Assembly (NCBI RefSeq): GCF_001015055.1
Contig: NZ_BBWZ01000025.1
Coordinates: 1 to 64,000, forward strand
Reading direction: 5' to 3'
Source of the DNA: Aneurinibacillus tyrosinisolvens
GTDB lineage: Bacteria > Bacillota > Bacilli > Aneurinibacillales > Aneurinibacillaceae
DNA length: 64,000 bases
Both the position numbers and the translations under genes were made by a program. The notes beneath the pieces were generated by a model, which ran no database searches, was not told where the DNA came from, and worked only from the letters and a program-made list of their open reading frames with translations. Shown piece by piece: positions 55,441 through 64,000 of the stretch (the first letter of the stretch is position 1; each line of letters opens with the position of its first letter).

Positions 55441-55705
55441 TCCACTCCGCTGACTCGAGATATCGATGTGGCTTTTACTTTTTAGGATGCTCTTGTAGGC
55501 AGATGATGATGAAGGCGCGATACAACTTCTTGTCTTTTATCGATATATGTTCTTGTCCTCCGACAATAAATGTTCGATGGTAATACCCATGATGGATTGT
55601 CATATCACATGTGTCAGCATCGAATTGAACTCTATCGGGAAACACTAGTTTAATTCAGTCAGATTAAAACCTTCCTTTAGAAGCAAACTAGAACTAATAG
55701 CTCTA
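55441..55705. other. 265-bp gap between the intron remnant and the recombinase remnant
   Basis: A 56-codon frame on the minus strand (55645-55475, VFPDRVQFDADTCDMTIHHG...) is open but has no ribosome site; I could not identify it. A hexamer-rich AT stretch before the recombinase start probably holds its promoter. Confidence 0.4.
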
Positions 55706-55720
55706 ATGGGAGGTTTTGTT

Positions 55721-56350
55721 ATGATTTTAAGCGAGTTGTGGCGTTTATATGAAGCCGATAAACGAATCCAGGGGTTTAGTTCGAATACATTGAAGGCCTA
55801 CGATTTGCAGCTTAAGATGCTGGTAACAGAACTTGGTGACTTGGATATTTCAGAGGTAACTCTAAATATGCTGAAGGAATACTTAGCCAAGCATTCCGAT
55901 CGGTTGAAGCCAAGTAGCTTAGGACATCGAATTCGTTTTATTCGTTCCCTTTTCCGATTCGCCTATGAAGAAACGTATTTAACCTCCAATCCCTCTCTAA
56001 AATTACGTGAACCGAAAATGGATAAGCGTATTCCTAAGTTTTTGATGGAGGAAGATGTCATTCATTTAAAGATCTCTTGTCAGTCTCTAAGGGAAAGAGC
56101 TCTTCTAGAGTTTCTCTACAGCACAGGCTGCCGAATTGGTGAGGTGGAGAAGATAAACATCGAGGATCTGAACTGGGAGAACTGCTCTGCTATTGTGAAT
56201 GGCAAGGGCTCAAAGCAGAGAGAGGTTTACTTCACGACCGAGCGAACGCCGGCGAGAACTTTATCGTCGGTTCTTTTAGCATTCTGTGTACTGTTGAGTA
56301 GCGGATTAAATACTGCCGTTACTGAACTAAAGGGCAGGATTGTAGAATAA
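55721..56350 (+). pseudogene. tyrosine recombinase (XerC/XerD-like), 3' truncated
   Basis: From ATG 55721 (GGGAGG seven bases before) the protein has a complete SAM-like core-binding domain (LYEADKRIQGFSSNTLKAYDLQLKML...SSLGHRIRFIRSLFRFA) and the first part of the catalytic domain with its first arginine in YSTGCRIGEV and NGKGSKQREVYF. The HxxR, H/W and tyrosine are absent, because after about residue 172 the sequence changes to an unrelated hydrophobic tail. It is inactive as a recombinase; it could persist as a DNA-binding fragment. Confidence 0.8.
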
Positions 56351-56502
56351 GCTATCTTCAATTGTCCTTAAAGGTGGCTATGGATATACAGACATTTGTA
56401 AATTTTTTGCGGCACCTTTAAAGGTATCAAATAAGGAGTTATAGAGGTATCTGCAAACGTCTACCTTTAAAAATTTAAAAAGAAGTTGCCGTAACCATTA
56501 AG

Positions 56503-56527
56503 AAAAAGCCACCCATAATGGCGGCTG
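56503..56527 (-). terminator. terminator of the glycosyltransferase gene
   Basis: AGCCACC / GGCGGCT arms; on the minus strand TTTTTC follows. Confidence 0.75.
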
Positions 56528-56541
56528 AGAAATTTTTATAT

Positions 56542-57744
56542 TTAGACATCATATTGACTTTTAAATTCGAAAATCTCATCAACAGCTTGGTGATACCCAC
56601 CCGATTTTTGAAAGGATTCTCTAATATTTGCAACAGCTTTACGGAAAGATGGGTGGTTTAACACATAATCTACGGCTTTACGTAGTTGATTTGCAGTCAA
56701 GCTTTGCATTTGTAATTTAATACCGGCTCCGATATTGGCAACTTGCCCGGCAATTATCGGCTGATCCGCGCTTTGCGGGATTACAATTAGCGGAACCCCG
56801 TAATAGAGACCTTCATTGGTACTGTTCATTCCACCATGGGTGATAAATAATTTAGTGTATTTCAGCACCTCAGTTTGTGGAACGTAATTTTTTACAATGA
56901 AGTTTTTAGGAATCTCCCCTAAATCTGATATTTGAGCTTTTTCCCCAATAGACATGACAACAGTATGATCAGTGTTCTCTAATGCCCTAAAACAAAGCTT
57001 ATAGAAATCAATTGCTTGGTTAAAGACAGTACCCAGTGAAATGTAAATTGGGCTTTTTCCCTTGATTGCAGTAAGGTCGAAGTTTTCTTGAGTTAGTCGT
57101 GAAGCGATGGATGGACCTACAAATTTGTAAGTTTGGTCGAATGCTTCTCCAAAAGGTTGAAACTCCCTAGTTGTATAAACGATTGTAAGTGATGCAGGAT
57201 TACAAAAAACTTCGTAAGGAGAATGGATCTCCACATCATATTTTTCCTTCACCATTACCGTCAGCCTTTGAAATTCATCATATATAGGTTTAACTATTTC
57301 TGTAGGAATTTTTATAGAAAGCTGTTCCAACATTTTATCGAACGATTCTTTTGTCTGCGCAAAAGAAGTGCAGGAGTTGATTGCGGGAAGCTTAAGGATT
57401 TGAGAAAGTAAACGTCCACAACCAAACATGGAATCATGGATGATGTAATCAAAATGCTCTCCTTTGATCTGTTCAAGAACGCTTGGTATGACGATATCTG
57501 CCGTAAGTAAAAGACCGTTGATTCTTTCGAGTAAATAATTTCTTCCACCTGAGATAAAGGCATTTATAAATTTTTGACCGTCAAGTGTTCGTACAGTAGC
57601 TCCTGTCTTCTCAATACGCTCTCGAAAAGCTTCTATCGTAAAGTACACTACCTCTTCTCCACGCGAAATAAGCTCTTGCACAACTCCGATAGTTGGATTG
57701 ATATGCCCTTCTGATCCACCATTAATAAATAAAACACGTGCCAT
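56542..57744 (-). CDS. MGT/YjiC-type UDP-glycosyltransferase
   Basis: 400 residues from ATG 57744 (GGGGTGGGAG upstream). Two Rossmann domains of the GT-B fold: MARVLFINGGSEGHINPTIGVVQEL at the start, and the donor-binding motif FITHGGMNSTNEGLYYGVPLIVIPQSADQP (about 315-345) of family GT1. Relatives glycosylate macrolides, flavonoids or toxins; B. subtilis YjiC is broad. The absence of a biosynthetic cluster suggests detoxification of an incoming compound. It is AT-rich compared with the core genes and stands alone, so probably acquired. Confidence 0.9.
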   Translation of the reverse strand: MARVLFINGGSEGHINPTIGVVQELISRGEEVVYFTIEAFRERIEKTGATVRTLDGQKFINAFISGGRNYLLERINGLLLTADIVIPSVLEQIKGEHFDYIIHDSMFGCGRLLSQILKLPAINSCTSFAQTKESFDKMLEQLSIKIPTEIVKPIYDEFQRLTVMVKEKYDVEIHSPYEVFCNPASLTIVYTTREFQPFGEAFDQTYKFVGPSIASRLTQENFDLTAIKGKSPIYISLGTVFNQAIDFYKLCFRALENTDHTVVMSIGEKAQISDLGEIPKNFIVKNYVPQTEVLKYTKLFITHGGMNSTNEGLYYGVPLIVIPQSADQPIIAGQVANIGAGIKLQMQSLTANQLRKAVDYVLNHPSFRKAVANIRESFQKSGGYHQAVDEIFEFKSQYDV

Positions 57745-58130
57745 TTCTCCCACCCCTTAGGTGAATTGTTCTTTAAATTGTGTAAGAGTAAGGGTCACTG
57801 TCCCATACCATTGCTCAACTCAAATAATGGTATTAATTTTATCATAGTACAATACTTGAAAATCTAGGAAGTAAAAATAAAGAGGAAAAGGAAAACGAAT
57901 ACCAGAATACATCACTTAAAGTTGCTCCTCTCTTAGAAACAGCTTTTAGGGGAAATGGCTAATCATTATAGTCTATTTAACTTTCGGAAGGTTTTTTTAT
58001 GCTGACAATATTAAAGTTTAGAGACTATACTCTAAGAAGTATAAAATAATGCCTTACCAGACTATAAACGGCGAACCGTATTCGCAAAATAAAACAGAGT
58101 ATTGCATTAAACTGCCCGATCGTGCGGTAA
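57745..58130. other. 386-bp gap, no gene seen
   Basis: AT-rich DNA with the glycosyltransferase promoter at its left end. The rest shows no ribosome-site-linked frame and no RNA structure I recognise. Confidence 0.5.
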
Positions 58131-58160
58131 ATAAAACAAGGCTACTTCAGCAGCCTTGTT
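58131..58160 (-). terminator. terminator downstream of the PhzF-like gene
   Basis: AACAAGGCT / AGCCTTGTT stem; on the minus strand TTTTATT follows. Confidence 0.75.
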
Positions 58161-58179
58161 GAACAATCGATTCCCGTCG
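58159..58179. repeat. 21-bp repeat, copy 2
   Basis: TTGAAC-A-ATCGATTCCCGTCG; one mismatch to copy 1 at 46840. It overlaps the edge of the terminator. Confidence 0.6.
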
Positions 58180-58214
58180 CTTAATAAGTTTTTTAATCTA
58201 TTGAACGAATTTAC

Positions 58215-59075
58215 CTAAACAGTTATATATCCTTCTAAATAAGCTACAGCTTCTCCAGACATTTTTACCGTTTCACCTAAATCAGTACAATATAGCTTTC
58301 CGCCTCTTTCTGATAATTGCAATGCGACAAATTCATTTTTATTCAATTTACTCTTCCAATATGGAACTAACGTACAATGAGCAGAACCAGTAACTGGGTC
58401 TTCATCTACTCCTGCCTTTGGTGCAAAGAATCTTGATACGAAATCTACTTCTTTTCCTTTAGCTGTTACTATTACACCAAAACCATCTAGTTTTTTCAGT
58501 TCATCCATATTTAATTCAAGACTCAAAATATCCTGCTCTGTATCAAATACTGCCATATAGTCTCTTGACTTATAGACCTCTATAGGTATTTTACCTAAAC
58601 CTTTAATAAGTGCCTCTGGAGTATCGCATTTTTCTCCTTCTCTAGAAGGAAAAACTAACGTAAATAGACCGTCATCCTTAGATACTTCTAAAAGTCCACT
58701 TTTTGTATTAAACTTTATATTCTTTAAACTTTTATCTAAATAAGTACATATTACATAAGCAGATGCTAATGTTGCATGTCCACATAAGTCTATTTCCCCT
58801 TTTGGGGTGAACCATCTCAACTCATATCCATTGTCCTTTTTTACAAAAAAGGCTGTTTCAGATAAATTATTTTCTGCTGCAATCTTTTGCATTAAATCAT
58901 CTTTTATCCATTTATTTAATGGACATACTGCCGCCGGATTCCCTTTAAATCCTTTCTCTAATTCTTCATTCGTTTCGGGCGCACAAATGGATAGACGGAC
59001 GGCCTTTTCAGGAATACTATTCCCTACTGTAAATCGTTCGGCGGCATATACTTGAACACCATGCCCTTTATCAAT
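58215..59075 (-). pseudogene. PhzF family isomerase fused to the tail of a MocR-type regulator
   Basis: The main frame from ATG 58892 is a PhzF protein without its first strand: MQKIAAENNLSETAFFVKK with the catalytic glutamate, EIDLCGHATLASAYV, and FAPKAGVDEDPVTGSAHCTLVPYW. Upstream the same frame continues with FKGNPAAVCPLNKWIKDD (normal PhzF), but before that reads AAERFTVGNSIPEKAVRLSICAPETNEELEKG, which looks like the C-terminus of a GntR/MocR-type aminotransferase regulator. The two were joined in frame, deleting about the first 15-20 residues of PhzF and its start. No start codon remains 5' of 58892 in this frame. Confidence 0.7.
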
Positions 59076-59203
59076 CTATCTAGTTCAGTTGGTCATTTTA
59101 CCGAATCATACAACTTTATTGATTGGTTGTATAACCGAATTAAATTTTAATGCATACAAACATTTGTTCTTGTTAATTAATTAACATTAGAATGTAAGGA
59201 AAG

Positions 59204-59619
59204 GAGAATAGTGATGACGGCAAAGAAATTCGCCACCGTAAAACAATTACAGCAACTAATAAAAGGGAGGCGGAAAAAGAATTAGCTAAATTTGTAGCTG
59301 AAGTTAATACAGGAAGCTATATCGAGCCCTCTAAAGTCACTTTAGCCGAGTTCAGTTCCAAATGGATGAAGCTTTATGCCCAAAAAGAGCTATCACCTAC
59401 GACCCTCCAGGGATACGAAGGGATGCTGAATTTACGCATTCTTCCTGCGTTAAGACATAAATGACTGTAATAAAGCGTGCTGCTCATTCGGATGGATCAA
59501 TGATTTTAAAAAGATACGGCCATGCTATCCCAGCTAAAGAAAGTGAAGCATCTGATAAAATTGGCAGTATCGTCTTCAAAAACAAGGAGGTAAAACAGCC
59601 TTATAATAAAGAAGGATAA
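59204..59619 (+). pseudogene. phage-type integrase remnant
   Basis: A frame without start reads DDGKEIRHRKTITATNKREAEKELAKFVAEVNTGSYIEPSKVTLAEFSSKWM...LSPTTLQGYEGMLNLRILPAL, the arm-binding and core-binding domains of a phage integrase. It stops at 59463; after a deletion the C-terminal tail resumes as LKRYGHAIPAKESEASDKIGSIVFKN. The catalytic domain is lost. It lies next to the 3' end of tRNA-Arg, the typical position of an island integrase. Confidence 0.8.
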
Positions 59620-59701
59620 GGTTTGATTAAGTTACGTAAGGAATTGCCCTGCCACGTCCGTACCCAATTCCGTACCCAAAAATTGAGTTTAGCCGGGAAA
59701 T

Positions 59702-59734
59702 AAAAAAATCAAGGATTATGGAAGTCCTTGATTT
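59702..59734 (-). terminator. terminator of the tRNA-Arg transcript
   Basis: AAATCAAGGA / TCCTTGATTT stem followed by a T run on the minus strand, 16 bp after the tRNA 3' end. Confidence 0.8.
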
Positions 59735-59749
59735 ACCTGGCTTTATGTA

Positions 59750-59825
59750 TGGCGGCCCCGAGAGGAGTCGAACCTCCGACGCACGGTTTAGGAAACCGAC
59801 GCTCTATCCGCTGAGCTACGGAGCC
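59750..59825 (-). tRNA. tRNA-Arg (anticodon CCT)
   Basis: 76 nt with encoded CCA. The acceptor arms GGCTCCG and CGGGGCC pair (one G-U), the D arm contains AGCTCAGCGGATAGAGC, the anticodon loop is TTCCTAA and the T arm has GGTTCGACTCC. It reads AGG. Its 3' end adjoins the integrase remnant. Confidence 0.96.
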
Positions 59826-59945
59826 ACAAATGCTACATACATCATTATAAACACTTTCACGCCTTTTTTCAAATCTCCGCTTCGCTTTTCGTCATACACT
59901 TTCTTCCACCACAACTTCCACCCTTAATTCCCACAAAAGCATTCA

Positions 59946-60016
59946 TTAAACAAATCTAAACATTAGGTTTACAAAATATTAACATCCTTGTATTACTATT
60001 AATCTGTATTTATCAT
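59946..60016 (+). promoter_or_regulatory. PhoP-type box upstream of the PhoX-like gene
   Basis: Five hexamers at an exact 11-bp period: TTAAAC (59946), TAAACA (59957), TTTACA (59968), TTAACA (59979), GTATTA (59990). A -10 of TATCAT (60011-60016) or the preceding TGTATT could serve. The gene encodes a phosphatase, which fits phosphate control. Confidence 0.65.
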
Positions 60017-60064
60017 ACCGACATAGTAGAAAAAACTTTATGAACGGGAAGAGGGATTAATTTA

Positions 60065-62029
60065 ATGAAGAAGAAAAACTTCAGAAAAAAAGGCATCATC
60101 GTTTCTATTCTAAGCATGGCACTAGCAGTACCCGCTGTGGCCCCTGCACTTGCAGCTCCCCAGAAAGAAGTAACCGTAAAATCCGTTGAATTTGTTGGCA
60201 TGAACGCACCGGCAACGGCTCAGGACATGGCACGTGCGTATACGACTGCCCAGGCAAAAGTAACATACAGCAACAATACAACAAAACTATTCCCACTTTC
60301 CTATAAAAAGCTGTTTAAAACAACCGACAAAATTAATGGAACACCGGCCGGGCTCGCCGTTGACGTCAACGGAAAACCGATTATGGATAACAGTGTGCCA
60401 GGAACCCCGGTTCCTTTTGTTTCCGATGCACCGGATTCCAACAGCTTACTGAAAGTCGATGGCGCACGTCCGACAGGAAAAGGGGGAAATCCTCTTTCTC
60501 TCATCACCCATTACGAATATATTACAAGCGATAATTCCGGTAAATCCGCATACGGGCTTGTTCCTGCTTCCATGAGCTTAAGCACGATTAATCAGGACAA
60601 GAAGACCGGAGATTTATCCGTAACCGATTTGAAAAAAGTCGATTATTCTGGCGTAGGTGGACTGTGGATTCCTTGTAATGGTTCGCTCTCTCCTTGGAAT
60701 ACTCATCTTAGCAGTGAAGAATACGAGCCGGATGCACGCGCTTTTGAAGCCGATCCATCACAAACGTATGTCTCCAGCTTTACCAAGAACTACTTCCAGG
60801 ATGCAAACAAGCAGGGTAACCCGTATGCCTACGGTTTTATCCCTGAAGTGACTGTCAACCGTGATAATTCCACAAAAGTAGTGAAGCACTACTCCATGGG
60901 ACGCTTCTCACACGAATTATCGAAAGTAATGCCGGATAAGAAAACAGTCTTCTTTGGGGATGACGGCGGCAATACCATGCTGTTTATGTATGTTGCAGAC
61001 AAGCCTTCTGATTTATCTGCCGGTACTCTTTATGCTGCCAAGTGGGTGCAGACAAGCGACCAGAACGGAGGAGCAGCAAACCTCCAATGGATTAAACTTG
61101 GCCATGGAGTGGACAAGGAAATAAAATCATACATTGATAAAGGTATCAAATTTAGCGATATTTTCGAAACTGCCGATAAAGAAACTCCAGGGTTCACTAA
61201 AATCAAGACTTATGCAAACTCGAAAGTGGAATGGTTAAAAGTAAAGCCAGGCATGGAGAAAGCCGCTGCTTTCCTTGAATCCCGCCGCTACGGTGCGATC
61301 ATCGGGGCAACTTCTGAGTTTAACAAGATGGAAGGCGTTACACTTAACGCAAAAGACAACAAAGTGTACATCGCCATGTCCTATATGGAAAAAGGAATGG
61401 AGAAAGATGCAAAGGGAGAAGCACAGGACGATATCCAGCTTCCTAAAATCACTTCCGGTGTAACATACGAATTATCGCTGCAGCCTGGGCAAAAGGATAA
61501 GAACAACGCCGCTATTAACAGCAATTATGTTGCTTCTACAATGAAAAGCCTTGTAGTTGGACAAGATTTAGCTACTCCAGATGCAAAAGGAAACACAGCT
61601 GCCGTGGATAAGGTTGCTAACCCGGACAACCTGTCATTCTCTGAAGAAACAAGAACACTCTTCATCGGGGAAGACAGCGGAATGCATACAAATAACTACC
61701 TGTGGGCTTATAACGTAGACACGAAGAAGTTATCGCGCATTCTTTCCCTTCCAGCAGGCGCTGAATCAACCGGACTTCAAGCAGTTAATAATTTGAACGG
61801 CTTTAGCTACGTGATGAGCAACCTGCAGCATCCAGGTGATGAACTGGCAGCTAAGAAAATGCCGGATGACTTAAAAGCAGAAATCGAGAAATATATTAAT
61901 CAGAATTTCGATAACAAGCGCTCAGGAATGGTTGGTTATCTAAGCGGGCTTCCTTCTTTCGCGAAAGCGTCTAATAACCAACAGCAAGGCCAGCACGGTC
62001 AACAGGGCCAGCATGGTCAAAGAAAATAG
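60065..62029 (+). CDS. phoX: PhoX-like (DUF839) secreted alkaline phosphatase
   Basis: 654 residues. A Sec-type signal is present (KKGIIVSILSMALAVPAVAPALAAP, cut near 32); no twin arginine is seen although many PhoX proteins use Tat. The PhoX/DUF839 beta-propeller pattern is visible: NPYAYGFIPEV, KHYSMGRFSHELSKVMPDKKTVFFGDDGGNTMLFMYVAD, RRYGAIIGATSEFNKMEGVTLN, PDNLSFSEETRTLFIGEDSGMHTNNYLWAYN. PhoX enzymes hydrolyse phosphomonoesters with Ca/Fe. The C-terminus has a QQGQHG repeat. A PhoP-type box precedes it; a terminator follows. Confidence 0.85.
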   Translation: MKKKNFRKKGIIVSILSMALAVPAVAPALAAPQKEVTVKSVEFVGMNAPATAQDMARAYTTAQAKVTYSNNTTKLFPLSYKKLFKTTDKINGTPAGLAVDVNGKPIMDNSVPGTPVPFVSDAPDSNSLLKVDGARPTGKGGNPLSLITHYEYITSDNSGKSAYGLVPASMSLSTINQDKKTGDLSVTDLKKVDYSGVGGLWIPCNGSLSPWNTHLSSEEYEPDARAFEADPSQTYVSSFTKNYFQDANKQGNPYAYGFIPEVTVNRDNSTKVVKHYSMGRFSHELSKVMPDKKTVFFGDDGGNTMLFMYVADKPSDLSAGTLYAAKWVQTSDQNGGAANLQWIKLGHGVDKEIKSYIDKGIKFSDIFETADKETPGFTKIKTYANSKVEWLKVKPGMEKAAAFLESRRYGAIIGATSEFNKMEGVTLNAKDNKVYIAMSYMEKGMEKDAKGEAQDDIQLPKITSGVTYELSLQPGQKDKNNAAINSNYVASTMKSLVVGQDLATPDAKGNTAAVDKVANPDNLSFSEETRTLFIGEDSGMHTNNYLWAYNVDTKKLSRILSLPAGAESTGLQAVNNLNGFSYVMSNLQHPGDELAAKKMPDDLKAEIEKYINQNFDNKRSGMVGYLSGLPSFAKASNNQQQGQHGQQGQHGQRK

Positions 62030-62064
62030 TGTAACAGAAAGAGCATAAAAATCGAAAATAAACG

Positions 62065-62099
62065 AAAAGAGGCCAATCATTGGATTGCGCCTCTTTTTT
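62065..62099 (+). terminator. terminator of the PhoX-like gene
   Basis: AAAAGAGGC / GCCTCTTTTTT arms with an inner CAATC/GATTG pair; a strong structure with a T run. Confidence 0.88.
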
Positions 62100-62246
62100 A
62101 TGGGCGGGAACCCAGGAAAAGGTTAGCGCTGTTCATTAATAAAAATCCCGTTATATTGCATCATAAGTATGATCTTAATAATTAACTCGCATGGTAAAAT
62201 AAGGACATGCTTTATGTACATTGCGAGATGGAAGGAAGAACATCAC

Positions 62247-63776
62247 ATGAAGAAAATACTGACACTGGGACTTATTTTTTTGTTTTTACTGGGCAACCCG
62301 TCCATTCTGCTGGCAGAAGAAACTCCCAAGCCTGAACCAGCCTCTCCAGTCGAAACAGGCCCTTCGCCTGAGCCAATTGTTCCGGCAGAAACAAACCCTC
62401 CGTCTGGGCCAGCCTCTCCGGCGGAAGCATCCCCTCCCCCTAAGGTAACCACTCCGATAGAAAGCACCCGAACAGACCCGGTAGCCAATGGAAAAATGGA
62501 TACAAAATCAACCTACCTGGCCAATGGGGATATATACTGGATGAAACGAATCCACTTTAATAAGAAACTCAAAGCATCTTATAAAATGTCATTTGTGATT
62601 CCTGGAAAAAGTGGAACGTTTAAGTATGTGGAAGACATAAAAGGGGTCAAAAAGTGGCGAACAGTTCCTCTCACCGGAACGCTCCCTAAATATGTCGGAT
62701 TTATATCAACCGATCAATACCATATGATCGTTAGCCATCCAACAACATACATAACCGGCAAGCAGAATACAATTACGCAGTCCTCCAGTTCTACCCCTAT
62801 TACAGTCACAGCAAACAAAAATGGCGGCTACACGCTTGTCATTGAGTTCGCCCAGACTCCGGGTACATGGAATGAAATCTGGGGGCTTGAATCCACGGAA
62901 CCGTTAATTGACTGGGAAAAACCGCCCATGGAAGCCGTTTGGCTTTATTATGATCTCGACATCGAAAGAAAATGGTCATGGGATGGCTTTTATGTGAAAA
63001 CTCCTGCTTCATATAGCCCCACAGGTAAAAACATGTTTTGGCGAATCCCGGCAAATGCGGTTGCCCTGTCTTTTGTCCGGACCGGGGGAAGCCGCGCTGC
63101 CGAGGATTTAGGCTGGATTATGCTTCGTGTGTCTATTGCCCATCAGAATAAAGACGGGTACTGGGAGACCGGCCCACGTTCCCAGTGGCTCTGGAAAGAT
63201 TATGGCGTGAAAGAAGGCTTTTTCGATACCCGATTCAATACGGACATGGGACTTGCCATGCTGTATGGCTATCGCATGTACGAGGAAGAAGAATTTATCC
63301 GTTCCGCTGAGCGTTATGCTAATTGGCTTATCAAACATGCGCAGAAGGAGCACTGGACCGTGCAGAAGGAAGGACAGGAAGGATGGCTTGTTGCCGACTA
63401 TGGCCAGCAGGCGCCGCACAAACGCGTACACGCGTCCCTGAACCATCAGCTGGCAGAGCTTAACTACCTGTACGAAATGTTCATGGAAACCCAGCAGGAA
63501 GCGTACCGGGTATACGCGGACAAGCTGCTGTACGGAATTAAGAACACCGCGTCTCTCTGGATTAAACCGGACGGCGACCTTCATTATGCCTATGAAAATG
63601 GCAAAGGGATAAAGCCGGATTATCCGTACCTGACATACAATGATTTATGGGAAACACAACGAATTTTAAAAACGCTGAACGGAGAAGTCGATCCTGATCT
63701 TACAAAGCTGATGGAAAGCAAAAAGAAATTTATGGATAAACACAAAATCAAGGGATACAATCCCCGTCCATTGTAA
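62247..63776 (+). CDS. secreted D-glucuronyl C5-epimerase family protein
   Basis: 509 residues from ATG 62247 (the frame opens at 62169 without a better site). Signal peptide KKILTLGLIFLFLLGNPSILLA. A Pro/Glu/Ser-rich linker (about 25-75) contains three PASPVE/AE repeats, then a beta-rich domain (about 80-235) and a helical domain resembling the C-terminal alpha/alpha barrel of glucuronyl C5-epimerases (DMGLAMLYGYRMYEEEEFIRSAERYANWLIKHAQ..., YDYGQQAPHKRVHASLNHQLAELNYLYEMF...). Relatives convert glucuronate to iduronate in polysaccharides. Substrate unknown; no other polysaccharide gene is near. A bidirectional terminator follows. Confidence 0.75.
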   Translation: MKKILTLGLIFLFLLGNPSILLAEETPKPEPASPVETGPSPEPIVPAETNPPSGPASPAEASPPPKVTTPIESTRTDPVANGKMDTKSTYLANGDIYWMKRIHFNKKLKASYKMSFVIPGKSGTFKYVEDIKGVKKWRTVPLTGTLPKYVGFISTDQYHMIVSHPTTYITGKQNTITQSSSSTPITVTANKNGGYTLVIEFAQTPGTWNEIWGLESTEPLIDWEKPPMEAVWLYYDLDIERKWSWDGFYVKTPASYSPTGKNMFWRIPANAVALSFVRTGGSRAAEDLGWIMLRVSIAHQNKDGYWETGPRSQWLWKDYGVKEGFFDTRFNTDMGLAMLYGYRMYEEEEFIRSAERYANWLIKHAQKEHWTVQKEGQEGWLVADYGQQAPHKRVHASLNHQLAELNYLYEMFMETQQEAYRVYADKLLYGIKNTASLWIKPDGDLHYAYENGKGIKPDYPYLTYNDLWETQRILKTLNGEVDPDLTKLMESKKKFMDKHKIKGYNPRPL

Positions 63777-63784
63777 AATACAGC

Positions 63785-63818
63785 AAAAAGGGCTCAACCG
63801 GATGGTCGAGCCCTTTTT
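63785..63818. terminator. bidirectional terminator
   Basis: AAAAAGGGCTC / GAGCCCTTTTT arms between the convergent epimerase-like and serS genes. Confidence 0.88.
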
Positions 63819-63824
63819 CTTTAT

Positions 63825-64000
<176 letters not shown>

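Noticed and set aside
55475-55645. 56-codon minus-strand frame from a GTG
   Set aside because: Plausible protein-like composition but no ribosome site, no recognised family, and it sits between two remnants.

Overview
The window looks like a piece of the origin-proximal chromosome of a spore-forming member of the Bacillales (Paenibacillaceae/Aneurinibacillus-like; the genus is my inference, no search was run). The left end carries, on the minus strand, the block dnaX, ybaB, recR, bofA and an rRNA-type promoter leaving the window. The SRP RNA gene lies upstream of dnaX, tadA further right, and the 3' end of serS at the right edge. In Bacillus subtilis serS, tadA, scr, dnaX, recR, bofA and rrnA are close neighbours in this order. 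Here the scr-tadA gap is about 9 kb and the tadA-serS gap about 48 kb, so most of the window is material inserted between old neighbours.

Layout. 0-6.2 kb: recombination/replication block, an orphan PAS histidine kinase and SRP RNA. 6.4-9.2 kb: a complete IscB (OMEGA) element with its RNA, next to a wrecked chemoreceptor gene. 9.2-15.9 kb: deoD, yebC, tRNA-Ser, a TetR/HlyD/ABC-2 permease operon, a split sigma factor operon (SigO/YvrJ/RsoA type) and tadA. 16-31.5 kb: metabolism (cupin, cyclase, zwf, hydrolase, hydroxyacyl-CoA dehydrogenase, OsmC), a frameshifted ecsC homologue, a kinase-like protein, two paralogous membrane-protein + PspA modules flanking a thioesterase and HU, a CDF transporter and a Dam-type restriction-modification pair. 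31.6-39.7 kb: MBL hydrolase, EamA transporter, multicopper oxidase and a 1.4-kilo-residue nuclease/5'-nucleotidase. 39.7-45 kb: a c-di-GMP island, with a PAS-GGDEF protein, a membrane diguanylate cyclase and a chemoreceptor; the first and last are each preceded by a c-di-GMP-I riboswitch and terminator. 45-50 kb: a Tat-exported glycerophosphodiesterase with its own tatA-tatC, flanked by two similar short transcription units under PhoP-type boxes. 50-59.7 kb: an AT-richer decaying accessory zone (broken SDR/MerR pair, group II intron tail, truncated Xer recombinase, PhzF fused to a regulator tail, integrase remnant) ending at tRNA-Arg. 60-63.8 kb: a PhoX-like phosphatase behind a Pho box and a glucuronyl C5-epimerase-like protein, then serS.

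Two circuits stand out. First, 11-bp-periodic PhoP-like boxes precede the nuclease/nucleotidase, the PhoX-like phosphatase and the two twin short transcripts. Together with the Tat-exported GDPD this suggests a local phosphate-scavenging regulon. Second, an apparently active diguanylate cyclase lies between two genes read out through c-di-GMP riboswitches. The best candidates for novelty are the IscB element and its host junctions, the twin PhoP-box short RNAs, and the split-sigma operon with a possible AUU start.
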